Below are positions 22,780 to 34,137 of a stretch of DNA of 64,000 nucleotides, one piece after another. The notes under the pieces were generated by a model that did not search any database, was not told the DNA's origin, and was given only the letters and a program-made list of their open reading frames with translations. The first letter of the stretch is position 1. Each line of letters opens with the position of its first letter. A program made the position numbers and the translations under genes. This DNA comes from Icerya purchasi (Eukaryota > Arthropoda > Insecta > Hemiptera > Monophlebidae): NCBI GenBank assembly GCA_039619475.1, contig CM077115.1, positions 500,113,352 through 500,177,351 on the forward strand. The letters are read 5' to 3'.

Positions 22780-25700
22780 ATGCAAAAGCAAGTTATTCTG
22801 AATTGGAATTGTAACGGGTTGTACGCCCATTTTGAAAATCTCCAAATATTACTAAGAACCTATAACCCAATAGTACTCTCGGCTCAAGAAACCAATCTTC
22901 GTAAAACTAATAACCTAAAATTGAAATCATACAAAATTTATCGCAAAGAATTAGATGAAATGAATCATGCTCACGGAGGTATTCTCCTTGCAATCAAATC
23001 CTTCATTTTACACGAACAAATTCCACTTCAAACAAATTTTCAAGCCCTTGCCATCAAACTACATCTACCTAATAATTATAATGTAACCTTATGTAACATT
23101 TACCTACCCCCCCCCCCCCATATGGACTTATCAAAACAAGATTTTCAATATATTATTAATCAACTCCCTTCTCCATACATCCTATTAGGTGATTTAAATT
23201 GCCACAGTCCTCTTTGGGGCTGTTCAAATTACAACTCTAAAGGAAGAATTATTGAAAACATTATTGATGACAATGATCTATCAATTTTGAACACTCCAGA
23301 CCCTACACATTTCAGCCCTTCTTACAACTCCTGGTCTACAATAGATATGATACTCTGCTCTCCATCCTATAGTGATCAAGTTACCACATACTACCATGAT
23401 GAATTATGTGGTAGTGACCACATTCCACAAATCGTACAATTTAACAATCAGTCATATAATGCTCCTTCCCCTCCTCCAAAATGGAACTTTAAAAAAGAAA
23501 ATTGGTCAATATATCAAGAACTAAGCTCAAGCATTCCTAACATAGATTTCAACGATGATATTGACAAACTCATAAAGATATTTTGCGACCATCTTCTCGA
23601 AAGTGCTTCCTCTAGTATCCCTAAAACCACATTTAAGGCAAAAAGACAAGTACCATGGTGGAATGATGATTGTTCTACAGCTATAAAAAATCGCAAATCA
23701 GCCCTCAAACATCTCAAAAATAACCCATCCTCAGAAAATCTCCTTAACTATAGAAAGCTCAAAGCAAAAGCCCAATGGACTGTAAAACAAGCCAAACGAA
23801 ATTCTTGGAGAGATTTTACTTCAAATATTAACACAAACACATCCCCGTCTCGTTTATGGACGTCCATCAGAAAACTTCGCCCAAATAACTCAACCTCCCC
23901 TCCAATCAACATACTCATCAATAATAAAATCGAAAATGATCCAAAAAATATAGCAGAAGCTTTCGCTTCTTATCTTCACTTACAAAGGCCTTTGATACTG
24001 TCTGGAAATATAAAATAATCTCAATACTCCATTCTTGGAACATTAAAGGAAATATCCTCTACTTTATAAAAAATTTCCTAAACAACAAAGAATTCACAGT
24101 CCGAATTTCCAACATTCTCTCTCAATTCTATCCACTGATAAACGGAGTCCCACAAGGAGCAGTTCTCAGTCCAACACTATTCATAATAGCTATAAATGAT
24201 CTCCCCTCCATACTTCCTGCTCACGTAAATGAAGTTATTTTCGCCGATGACCTTGGCACATTCATTGAATGCAACGACCCCTCAATTGGTGAACAAATTC
24301 TTCAAGAAGCTGCAGACAACATCCAAAATTGGTCTCTGCAAAATGGTCTAAAAATGTCTTCTTCAAAATCAACAGCTATTCATTTCTGCAGAAAACACAA
24401 ATGCCCTAAAATACTCGAAATCTTACTAAACGCAAATGTGATCCCCTCTTTAGACACAGCTAAATATCTTGGCAAGACGCTTGATTACAAACTCTCATGG
24501 AACCAACACATAATTCAATTAAAACAAAACTGTTTTTCGAAAATTAACCTTTTGAAAAAGCTAGCACACACAACATACGGATCTGATAGAACTACTCTAC
24601 TTAATTTATATAGAGCACTTATCCGCTCCACTCTCGATTATGGATCCTCTATTTATACTTTCGCAAGTCCATCTATTCTCAGCAAACTTGACACCATCCT
24701 CAACTCCAGTGTTAGAATAGCTCTTGGTGCTTTCCGCACAACTCCTACTGCCAGCATACTTTCTGAAGCTTCGGAACCTCCCTTGAGCATAAGAAGACAA
24801 CAAATAATAGCACACTCGGCTCTCAACATACTTTCTACCCCCAACTTTCACCCTAGATCAGAATTTACTTTTCCACTCAATGATTTAGAAGCGGACACTT
24901 CACATTTACTTCAATCTATAGTTAAAAATGAAACAAAAATTAATCACTATGTTATAAATATTCTCCCACCTTGGTCAAACTTCAAACCAGACATAAATAC
25001 TTCTCTGACTGAAATAATAAAATCAGATACAAACTCCATCATCGCTAATTCGCACATCAACGAACTCGCAAATAAATTCCCAAACTACGAATTCATATTT
25101 ACTGATGGATCTAAAACCTCAAACCTCACTGCATGTGCTTTTGTACATAATGACGAAGAATTTTTATACCCCCTCTCACCCCAATTCTCAATTATGTCAG
25201 CTGAACTATATGCCATTAAACAGGCACTTACCTATATAAATAACTCTTCTTTCAACAACACAATCATTCTTTCAGACTCTTAGCACTACTTTGCATAAAA
25301 AATTTTAATAAGAAAAAACAACATCCAATAGCTCAGGAAATATCCTATATACTTTCGTCCTCATTGAAAAATACAATTTTATGCTGGCTACCTTCACGCA
25401 AGAACATTCCAAGCAATGAATCAGCCGATAAAGCCGCAAAACTTGCAATGAACATAACTCCCATCCAAAATATTCCCATTCCACTTTCCGACCTTAAAAC
25501 CTTCATCAAAACTAAAACCCAAATCACTTTTCAAAACTTTTGGAACCAAATTCCCCCCACCAATAAACTGAAAAACATCAAAAACGATATACTTCCAAGA
25601 AATTGCTTTGATATTTCTCGTCGAGAAGACGTCTTACTCACACGTATATGTACAGGTCACTCTCATATCACTCATTCTTACCTACTCAATAAACAACCTC

Positions 25701-25894
25701 CCCCCATTTGCTTAATATGTAACACCCAAATTTCAATAATGCACTTACTTTTTCAATGTCCTAAATATCAAAATGAAAGATCCCTATATCTAACTTCCAA
25801 TAATCCAAAAGAAATTTTAACAGATGATCCCAATAAAATTCAAAATTTATTATCCTTTCTCTCTAAAACTGGTTTACGACCCCTTCTATAAAAT
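22780..25894 (+). pseudogene. I-like LINE ORF2 (endonuclease, RT, RNase H), internally deleted
   Basis: Starts MQKQVILNWNCNGLYAHFEN. The APE-type endonuclease spans about codons 1-230 (NWNCNG, SAQETNL, LLGDLNCHSPLWG, SDHIPQ). After the linker the frame breaks at about 23983 and jumps straight to TKAFDTVWKYK, so the fingers half of RT (roughly 150-200 residues) is missing. RT motif A, NGVPQGAVLSPTLF (motif B) and VIFADDLG (motif C) survive. RNase H follows (FIFTDGSK, AELYAI, ILSDS), with a frameshift at about 25281. WLPSRKNIPSNESADKAAK shows Arg where the conserved His is expected. The C-terminal knuckle is CLICNTQISIMHLLFQC. ORF2 stop is at about 25889. The arrangement EN-RT-RNase H fits the I group. 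Confidence 0.9.
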
Positions 25895-25910
25895 TTAAGA
25901 TTCCATCTCC

Positions 25911-26685
25911 CAATATAAAATCCCTTCTAAAAGCAATCCTCCTGCACGACACGAAGAGAGAAAATTGGATAATAATGTAAAAGGAAAATTGTGGAGATCA
26001 AAATGCGGAGGGACATATGTTGAGATAATATGAACTGGTTGAGCATGAATATTAGGAACAGAGATATGCACCAGGTTTGGTGACCGGACGCCAGAACGAA
26101 AACAAGCGGAATGATCGTGAACGAGAAAATAAATATTGTTCCATATTAATATGGCGGCGCCGCCATATCCATCCGCACGATCAGATCGGATTAACTTAAA
26201 TCCACGAATGGATACACTCATGGACTCAGTAAGCCAAGTTTCGGACAACAGAGCAATATGGATGGAGTAAGAGTCAAGAATCTCTTCCAAGGCCTGTTTG
26301 TTGGCTCTCAGGCTCCGACAATTCCATTGGATAATATTCAACTTATGAGTCATGAAAAGAATTCGTAGGATGAGACGAATGGCTGAGGCAGAATGCCAAC
26401 GCAAGAAGCAGAAGCCAACGGCAAAGGCGAACCATGCAGCCAACAGGACTATGCCAGAAACAAGACAAATAATGGAAGAATGAATCCGCAGCAATCCAGC
26501 AAAGAATAAATTCAGGAGAGACATACCAAAGGTTAGAGGCCTTGACCTCGATCTTGGAAGTTACTGTCAGTTTGCACCACAAGACAATCCACAGTACAGC
26601 ATGATGATCCTTATTTTGGGATGCCAGTCGAAGACATAACGGAACGCATACGCGGTTGGCTAATAGAATCGCCGCCCAGAGAGGC
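25911..26685 (-). pseudogene. LINE 5' region and N-terminal endonuclease fragment
   Basis: On the minus strand, a methionine at 26353 begins MTHKLNIIQWNCRSLRANKQ, the start of a retrotransposon APE endonuclease (QWNCRS, LLSETWL, GGAAILI, STYVPPH). The frame ends near 25911-25930, shortly after the segment corresponding to the middle of the domain, so the rest of the element is gone. The region upstream (26354-26685) has the base composition of a 5' UTR and is interrupted by the hammerhead-bearing insertion at 26700. It sits tail to tail with the plus-strand LINE ending at about 25894. Confidence 0.75.
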
Positions 26686-26984
26686 AAATCGTTATAAATG
26701 TAGGTGAATACATCCTGTTTGTTAAAATGGTATAATAAAATAAACTTTAATAACAAACAATACAGATCAATAAATTAGATAAATACCTATTTAGAAACGT
26801 TTTCGGGCATAACCCATCATCAGCTAACACTAACTTAAAGGAAACTTAAATGTTTTAAGTTTCCTTTAAGTTAGTGTTAGCTGATGATGGGTTATGCCCG
26901 AAAACGTTTCTAAATAGGTATTTATCTAATTTATTGATCTATATTGTTTGTTATTAAAGTTTATTTTATTAAATCGTTATAAAT
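26686..26984. mobile_element. Hammerhead-bearing inverted-repeat element with 14-bp duplication
   Basis: The perfect direct repeat AAATCGTTATAAAT (26686-26699 and 26971-26984) bounds a 271-bp insertion. Its two arms are reverse complements meeting near 26850. Each arm contains CTGATGA, TGGGTTATGCCC, GAAAACGTTT (minus strand 26791-26827, plus strand 26877-26913). TTAG before the core pairs with CTAA after it (stem I), GGG/CCC forms stem II, and AACGTT is a self-complementary stem III, as in dimer-dependent hammerheads. One extra U separates CUGAUGA from stem II. Near the left end CATCCTGTTTGTTA is shared with the copies at 34.7 and 52.1 kb. No protein is encoded. It interrupts the 5' region of the LINE fragment on the minus strand. 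Confidence 0.8.
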
Positions 26985-27330
26985 ACGATTAACAATTACC
27001 ATGGAGAAATTCTCCAAACGAGAGCTATTCTTGATGAGCCTATATTTCTGGTAACTTGACGACGACCATTTTACATAATTTATTTATTTTTGATATTAAT
27101 TTTTATATTTTTGAAATTTTAAATTTTATAATTTTTAAATTTTTTTTATTTTTCATTCAAATTGTTACCATTATCCTTGTTAAATTTTATTTGTCATTTT
27201 TTATATTTTTATATTTTATTTTTTAAATTTTATACATTTTATATTTATTCAATAATCGACTTTTTATATCGACCTATTTCAGTTAATTTTAAATGTAGTT
27301 ATCATCTTCAATATTTATATTTACAATTAC
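26985..27330. other. Low-complexity A/T sequence
   Basis: Mostly T-rich runs (TTTTTATATTTTT and similar). No gene. Confidence 0.6.
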
Positions 27331-27375
27331 TCCCGTGAACATGAAGTGTTTGCTTTGAAACGCGTCGGGGATATA
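27331..27375 (+). repeat. Hammerhead-like motif, type B
   Basis: ACTCCCGTGAACATGAAG, then a TGTTTG loop closed by AAG/CTT, then GAAACGCGTCGGGG. ACGCGT is self-complementary and is followed by C then GGG, which can pair with the upstream CCC. It is nearly identical to the minus-strand core at 8.73 kb, so it is a conserved motif rather than chance. The CTGANGA box is replaced by GTGANCATGA. Confidence 0.45.
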
Positions 27376-27399
27376 AAAATTATATATATAATTGTTTAA

Positions 27400-28503
27400 T
27401 TAAGTGTTAAAAATTTATTTTTGTCCTCATCTCGTATGCCGATGACTTGTGTATTAAATTTCATGTTCATAAGCATTATTATTTGAAAATTATTGAGTGT
27501 GTTCGGAACTACCTAGAAAACGTCACCAATGGTCTTGGTCTCTATTTCTCTGTTTTCAAATGTCAATATATTGTGTTTGGCGAGTAGGGAATAGTAGATA
27601 GGGTTAAAAGGTTTGCTCTCATTACTAATGAACCGATTTCCCATACGAAACAATTAAAATACTTAAGTATCTTAATTGATGGAAAACTTACATTTATTCC
27701 CCATGTTAAATATATACAGAAAAAATGTGATGATATTTATTATAAACTTAAAAGGCCCCAACCGAATATTTATGGTCTGTGGTATAGGAAGAGAGTCATC
27801 TTATATAAAGGGGTCTCCTGGAGACCCTGTATAGATACGGCTCAGGAATTTATATTAATAAGAGATCAATCGCTGATGCGTAAATTTCTACTTAATATAG
27901 CCTCCTTACACAGAACATGTCCCACTTCAGCTGCCAATGTAATGTCTAATATCTTACCATTGAACCTTTTTATCATTGGCAGCTCTGTAATATGTGAATA
28001 AAGACTCCAAAAAGATGTCTCTAAATGATTAAACATTAAATTCTTATCATTTGATTTCAGTAGTCTAGGGTTACGTCTTAGCTTAAACATTTTCAAAAAT
28101 TTCATACATTCATCTCTGCTTTCAGCTTGGCAAACAGGATGGGATACGGCCCAGACTGGTAGGAAAACATATTTGTTTTTTCTACTGATTAGTGAATGGT
28201 CTAAATTGAAGAAGTTAAATATCACTTTTTACAATTCACCGATGCTTTATGGCTATGAAAACTTTGGGTCCTATTTATATAGGTTCCAACTTTCCGGGGC
28301 GGGGGGCCGAGGGTTCCATGTGTAACATAGGTGAAGCCGATGACATTGATCATCTCATGTTTCATTGTCTCGCCTTCACGGATTTACGTTTAAAACATGA
28401 TATAAAACCCAATCGGTCTCTTATTATCGCTAAAGCTAATTCACATAATATTTCGTTTTATATAGAATTTGCTAGGATCAGGAAGTTCAAGTGTTGTACG
28501 TAA
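27400..28503 (+). pseudogene. Decayed R1-like LINE reverse transcriptase
   Basis: The plus strand reads LISYADDLCIKF (RT motif C), then ECVRNYLENVTNGLGLYFSV, then TKQLKYLSILIDGKLTF, then SLMRKFLLNIASLHRTCPTS, typical of the thumb and post-RT region of R1-type elements. Further on come WQTGWDTAQTGRKTYLFF and a CNIGEADDIDHLMFHC knuckle near 28325. Several stops and frameshifts break it. Endonuclease and the first RT motifs are absent (5' truncated). The clade assignment rests on the WQ...W..tGR.T and yL-RF style of the C terminus. Confidence 0.75.
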
Positions 28504-28698
28504 TCTTAAAATGATTCAAACGTTAACCCTAATCAAGGAGTGTGTTCATTACTTCCCATGTACTTCCTGGTTAGATTAGATTATCTTCAGGCTGTATACG
28601 ATTGTGTATATATCTAGATACAGAAATATATATATTTACTTATATCGACATTAACTATTTGTTTATTTATGTTTAAGCATCATTGATTTTTTTTTATT

Positions 28699-28755
<57 letters not shown>

Positions 28756-29139
28756 TTAGCATACTCACTATTACATACACATTTGGTGACTAAGGGGACT
28801 ATGTTTTTCATCCTCTCTTTCACCCTTTAACTTAAGTATACTTGGCAAGGAACTATCCTAGTGCCTCGCTCCTTTATATACATTATAATATAAAATATAC
28901 TTGCCCCATCCGCTCATTAGAATTGGGAACCAAGAAAGAAAAAAAACAAACTTCGATGTGAACATTTCGGGAGAAATATCTGACTTGTACCGGCTATATT
29001 CGGATTACCGCGGCTGCGAATGTAGCATTGTCAAAGTCCGGAAGGTCAGATGCTTATAAAATATACAATAATAACCTTAATTAGAATGAAATCATTTATA
29101 GGCAGAGCATTGGTAACTTGGTATTCTAAAATATAAATC
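28504..29139. other. Non-coding with (TA)n microsatellite
   Basis: A (TA)n tract lies at about 28698-28753. The rest is unassigned. Confidence 0.6.
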
Positions 29140-30355
29140 AACCACGCTTTCTCTTCTGTCAAGTCCTGTGTTTCTATATTCACTTTAATTCTGTTTATAC
29201 TTGACTATGGTGCAATATTTTATGGTTCTACCTCTAAAAATTACCTTCACAAACTGGACATTATTTAGAACATTGCCATAGGGCTAATTACGGGTAACAT
29301 CAATTCGTCTTTAGTCATGCGCCTTCAGGTTGAAACAAGAATTCCACCACTGTTTATGGGAAGAAACATTATGTCCGATAAATTCCTAAGTAAACACTGC
29401 AACTTTCTCATTTTCCACCCCTGCTTTAATTCCCACCTATCCTTCTTCTACTGTACAGCACGAATCTCATAAATCTTAATATCAACGCTTCTTCATTCGC
29501 TCATCCCGGTGTCTTGTGGTCCTCTCGCCAGTTCACCAGAAATTGTTTTGACAGCATTACTAGAAATATGTATCCCAGTCATTCACTGGTGGTGCTAAAT
29601 TCCCTAGGCCGGTATGTCTGGTGGGTTCCCTGCCTTTGTTATTGCCAGTGTGACAGCTCAAGGGTTCATGATTCCCCCGGAGGCATCTGTTTCACTGCGG
29701 AGTTATTGGCCACTGATAAGGCCTGTGATTTTATTCTGAACGTCATTGGTGCTCACAGGAAGTTTATAGTTTACAGCGATAGTCAAAGCGCCTTGATGGC
29801 GCTGGATAGTAGTTCGTTTAATTTTAAATGTAACCCGTTGGTTCATTCAAATCAAATATAAATGTCACGAGATCACCAATAAAGGCGGGGAGATTAGTTT
29901 TTATTGGATCCTGCACACTCTGGGAAGTTGGACTGAATGATCTTGTAGACTGCGCATCCAAGGAAGCGGCTTTGAATGGAATAAAATTCCCGTCTATTCT
30001 CTCCTCCGACCTATACCAGAAGATAAAATATAATAGTCACATTGATTGAACTGAACATCGAAGATCGCAGACCACCGGTAGGTATCATAATATCGTCCAG
30101 CCCTTAAATTTTCCCTCCATCCTGGTATTTTTCCCCTTTCCGAAAGCATTTCGGCTCGTTCCATACATAAGTTCGTCACTGTTATATGCATATTGAGAAT
30201 GCGGCATTCTCGCATAGCTTTGAATTTCTATGATTCTTTGGGGTGCAATAGTGAACATATTCATACCGATTTCGTGAACGATGTTAACCGTTTGTTGTTT
30301 CGCTGCGGTAGATTTGAGAATGATAGGTTTACGTTTTTTGAAGAACTGATTGCTA
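29140..30355 (+). pseudogene. Decayed LINE: post-RT region and RNase H
   Basis: Plus-strand frames include LILFILDYGAIFYGSTSKNY (the LDYG block after RT), ITGNINSSLVMRLQVETRIP, and an RNase H piece: FTAELLATDKACDFILN and FIVYSDSQSALMALD, with the catalytic Glu and Asp. The end of RNase H (FYWI..HSGK) is frameshifted. At 30193-30355 RMRHSRIALNFYDSLG and DDVNRLLFRCGRFENDR-like text give the C-terminal knuckle region. The plus-strand copy is old, with many breaks. The join to the next LINE tail is at about 30356. Confidence 0.7.
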
Positions 30356-30655
30356 GGAACATCTTTCACTTCTCCAATATCCAATTTGTGTGTGATCCCA
30401 ATCACATAATGTTCGGATGTTCATCTCTTGTAACCGATCAAGCTGCTTTCTACTCCTCCCTTTTAAAAATTGGTATTCCCACTCCAATCAGTGCTTCGTT
30501 CATTCTCTCCCTTCCTTCCTCCTTCTCCTTCTTTGTCCAGGCTCTTGATTCCTTTTTATCAGCTATCTCTCTAATCGTGTAAAGATCTGAGTCTCTTGCG
30601 TCCTTTTTCTTTTGTTCTTGGGCCAATGTTCTTGTAGATGAACCCAAAAAAAAAA
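30356..30655 (+). pseudogene. 3' end of the I-like LINE family
   Basis: The frame FVCDPNHIMFGCSSLVTDQA, then AFYSSLLKIGIPTPISASF, stops at about 30582. The 3' UTR carries TTGGGCCAATGTTC...GATGAACCCAA and a poly(A) run at 30643-30655. It matches the tails at 14.9, 31.4 and 38.2 kb in order and spacing. 5' truncated. Confidence 0.75.
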
Positions 30656-31371
30656 AAAATCTTTTCCCCATAATATACGCTGCATCATCTTTTATGTTGT
30701 GGGGAGGCTACTTTATTTACAGTATCCAAATTTATTGTAAATAAAAAAAAATCTTGGTATAACCTTTTGTTGATCCATTTGCTAGTCAGTGGCTAAATGG
30801 TTCCTCGCCAGGCAAGAAAAAAAAAAAAAAAAAAAAAAAAACGGTCAAAAAAATTAACAAAGATCTCTGTCGAAAATAGACTTCGAAATTAAGACTAAAA
30901 TATACTTGAGTGTACGCAGTCTTAAATCGTTTACACAGAATGCCATGAATAAAACAAAAATGGATTTTGTGTTAAAGAAGTTTAATTAAATACATAAACG
31001 AAAGTCCTTTAATCGTTATTCATTACATAAGTTTTCGAATAAGCTGTTTTTTTCGACTCCAGTCCAATTTATACTTGGATTTCTAAGAACTGAAAAAAAG
31101 GAACTGTCGTAGGATTGAGTTGTGCGCAACCGACGCACGTAGAAGAAATTCCTTCACTGCAATCGAACTCTTGTGAAGTGCCGTTTTTGCTAACGAAAAT
31201 CTAGGCAAGAAACCGACCGTCGATACTAATTCTTAATTTTAAAAACTCTAGAAGTGCCGCTCTAGTAACTCCCTTCGTCGCTTTTCCGGTTCTCTCTTGC
31301 GTCATCTTTATATTGTCCTCTACATTCCTCCATTGGTCACTTTGTATGTAATCCTGATCACAAATGTTTTT
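30656..31371. other. No gene; A24 tract at 30815-30841
   Basis: Contains a long poly(A) after GCCAGGCAAG, possibly the 3' end of another retroelement. No coding sequence recognised. The minus-strand frame at 31201-31428 is driven by the poly(T) tract. Confidence 0.5.
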
Positions 31372-31745
31372 TTTTTTTTTTGTTTTTTTTTTCTTTGGGC
31401 GCGTCAACACAGGACATTTACCCAACACAAAGGACTAACAAATAATGAAACGTAGGGATTTGAAAGTTACATCAAGAAGCGATTAGAAACAGAAGAAATG
31501 AATACAGGAACAACAGAAGGAGAAAGAAGAGCAAGAATGTAGAGTGGGCACGGTAAGGGATCGGAAGGCCAAGGCCAAGCAAATTAGAATAAAGGACTGC
31601 ACGTTCTGAGGAGATAGATGAACATTCGAATAATAGAAGGTGATTTACATCACAGGTCAAATTTAAGATAGGAGGATGGAAGGGACACAAGGGAGACTGA
31701 ACGATATTAAAACGAAAGAGGGAGGCATGTTCGAATGCTGTTCGC
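31372..31745 (-). pseudogene. 3' end of the I-like LINE family, minus strand
   Basis: The minus-strand frame ILNLTCDVNHLLLFECSSIS, then SERAVLYSNLLGLGLPIPY, is the family's C-terminal tail. It is followed by TTGGGTAAATGTCC...GACGCGCCCAA and a poly(A), seen as T runs at 31366-31391 on the plus strand. It lies head to head with the plus-strand copy at 31746. Confidence 0.75.
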
Positions 31746-31993
31746 TTATCACTGGAACGATTTTCTTTCTACTTCGTTCTATTGTCAAGCAATGTTCCCA
31801 CTGCTTATAATGATGCTTCGTCTATTTTTTCCATTCCTTCTCCTTCTGTCATCCAAGCGTTTGATATGTTCTTGTTGGATATTCCACGTCGAATAAAAAT
31901 CTGATTCTCTTTCTTCTCCTTTTCCCAGTTCCGGGCCAATGTCCATATGTTGACGAACCCATTGGAGGAGGGGGTTAAAAAAAAAAAAACAAA
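31746..31993 (+). pseudogene. 3' end of the I-like LINE family, plus strand
   Basis: Short frame SIFSIPSPSVIQAFDMFLLD, stop at about 31900. The 3' UTR has CCGGGCCAATGTCC...GACGAACCC, and poly(A) follows at about 31978-31995. Strongly truncated. Confidence 0.65.
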
Positions 31994-33360
31994 AAATCTT
32001 GCACGCCTTATCGATCCGCGCGTTTACCGTTCAGAGTTAATATGACGCAGTTCGTGCGTCATCTACACTCGCGTTGATAGTATTGTAAAGAAAAGAAAAA
32101 ATTAATTTATCGAGTGGAAATATTAATAAAAACTAAGAATCGATCTGGTACTTGGAATAATAAATGAAAACGTCAGCTCGTCCGATATTTCACCGTCAGA
32201 AAATAATTGAAAATGACGTAAGTTCTTTTGTTGTCAGTTTATTCTCTTTCTTTCTTGTTAAAATCGAATAGAGTAATCCATTTTTTATGCATTTTTGGTT
32301 ATCGTATTTATTTAAAGTCCGACGACGGTACAATAATTACTGATTTGAACTGGAAGCCCTATTTAAACGCGCCGCATAAAATTTAGAAATGTAATTAGCG
32401 ATATTTAAGCGGCTTAATTTTCAATTAAAATTCACCTCTTTTCATGCTTGCTTTTTACATTTTTCACTCTATTTGGTGCATTTGCGCAGAGCTTAAAGCA
32501 ATAATATAATATATATTATTTTCGATTTTATTTAATTCGGTTGATTATTATTATTATTATTATTATTATTAATCGAGCGATATTTCAAAAAACTCGAGCG
32601 CTACCGCAGTTACATGTTTTAAAACTGACGTGAATCAGATTCGTATCTGTGGCGAAGTTTATTTTTAAAAGTTGTACTATGCGGGTTAATTATATTTTTA
32701 CAGATTTTTTACTTGTTAGCATATAATTTTATCAAGAACACTATAAACTTTATTCTCGGTAAATAAGATGGTAAGCGCAGTTGTGTTGGGAAGACGCCGA
32801 CCAATATTTGCATATCGTTTCCGCTTTCGTTATTTACTGTCTGTAACAGGCGCCGGGAAAATAAATCCGTTATACAACTTTAAATACGTCATTATTGCGC
32901 TGTATCAATCCACGGAGCGATCGCAAACAAATTATTATTTACATCGTTCAAAACAGCAAAAACTGTCATTTCGATAGATGATCTCTTTTCAATTTCAATC
33001 GAATTTTATCGGTACCTTTTTATTTATTTTTTAATCAAATAAAAGGAAATATTCTGCTATTAACGACAATGAATAGAGCACAAACTCGGGCACTGGGCGG
33101 TGAATAAAATAAATATAGAGAACGCTAAGCTGCAAAGGTACAGAAATGAAAATTACTTTTTTTCTTTTTTTTTAATAGCGCGTGTATATCAAAATAAAAT
33201 TTCATCAACAGAATTCCAGTTCAGCGAAAAGTTTTTCTTCTTTTTGTTCCAAAAAAAAACACATTTAAAAAAGTATTTACATATTATCTTTAGAGAACAT
33301 GTCATCATCAAACGTGCAATATGTATTGAGTTAAATGAGTACGAAAACAACAAGCTATAA
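31994..33360. other. No gene; (TTA)n microsatellite
   Basis: AT-rich sequence with a (TTA)n run at about 32543-32571. Short frames at 32768-32977 and 33100-33360 show no motif. Confidence 0.55.
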
Positions 33361-34065
33361 CAGTGGCGCATCCACCAGGGAGCACCCCCGACCCCCCTCA
33401 AAAAAAAAAAAGAACCAAATGCTCGATGAAAACATCTTTTTTACAACAAAAAGAAACTTAATTTATACTATAAAGATTTGTGTAAATGTTACCTATGAAT
33501 TTAATTATAACTAATATGTAATATCGTTTTCTAGTAAATGTATTAATGTCACGTTTTCTCATTCTGTTTTAAACGTAATTTTCGTCGTTCTTTCGTCTTT
33601 TTTATTTATTTTTAATTTTTATTTTGCAATTTTAATTAAAAATAGAGTTAAATGAAAAATATATACATATATCTATTTTACTCGTTCACGAACTCTTATT
33701 AGATTTCGTATCGGATTACTAGTACAAAAATAAAAAAGAATTAAAGTCTAATAAAAAATACTATCTTTATATTTTTTCTAGTAATTCACTATTCAAATTG
33801 TAAACTACCATTTTTAGGTACAATTTAATAATTTTCTGATTTTTCAGCGCTAAAAATAAAATAAAAGTTAAATTAAGTAATAATTATGTATTTTTAAGAA
33901 ACATTTTTCAAAAATTTCTAAAGAGGCGGTCGCTGTTTGATTTTCTCTTTATGAAACACAAGGGGTATTTCTGAAATCTACTGCCTACCGTTTAAGGGAT
34001 ATTACGTATAATTATATAATTTCCCTGCCCAAAATATGTCTCTCTAGATCCGCCACTGACTATAA
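33353..34065. mobile_element. hAT-like non-autonomous element
   Basis: The ends CAGTGGCGCATCCACCAGGG (33361) and, read inward from 34058, CAGTGGCGGATCTAGAG are typical CAGTGGCG hAT termini. Flanks AGCTATAA and ACTATAAT share CTATAA and fit an 8-bp duplication that has lost one base. Size 698 bp. The interior is AT-rich and non-coding. Confidence 0.65.
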
Positions 34066-34137
34066 TATAATTAAAGTTTACACGAAAATTTTAACTAGTT
34101 TTGAACATGTATCGTAGAAACGTATAAATTCATCAAC

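Noticed and set aside
27866..28225. 119-codon minus-strand frame
   Set aside because: Shadow of the plus-strand R1-like LINE, which gives a recognisable post-RT sequence.
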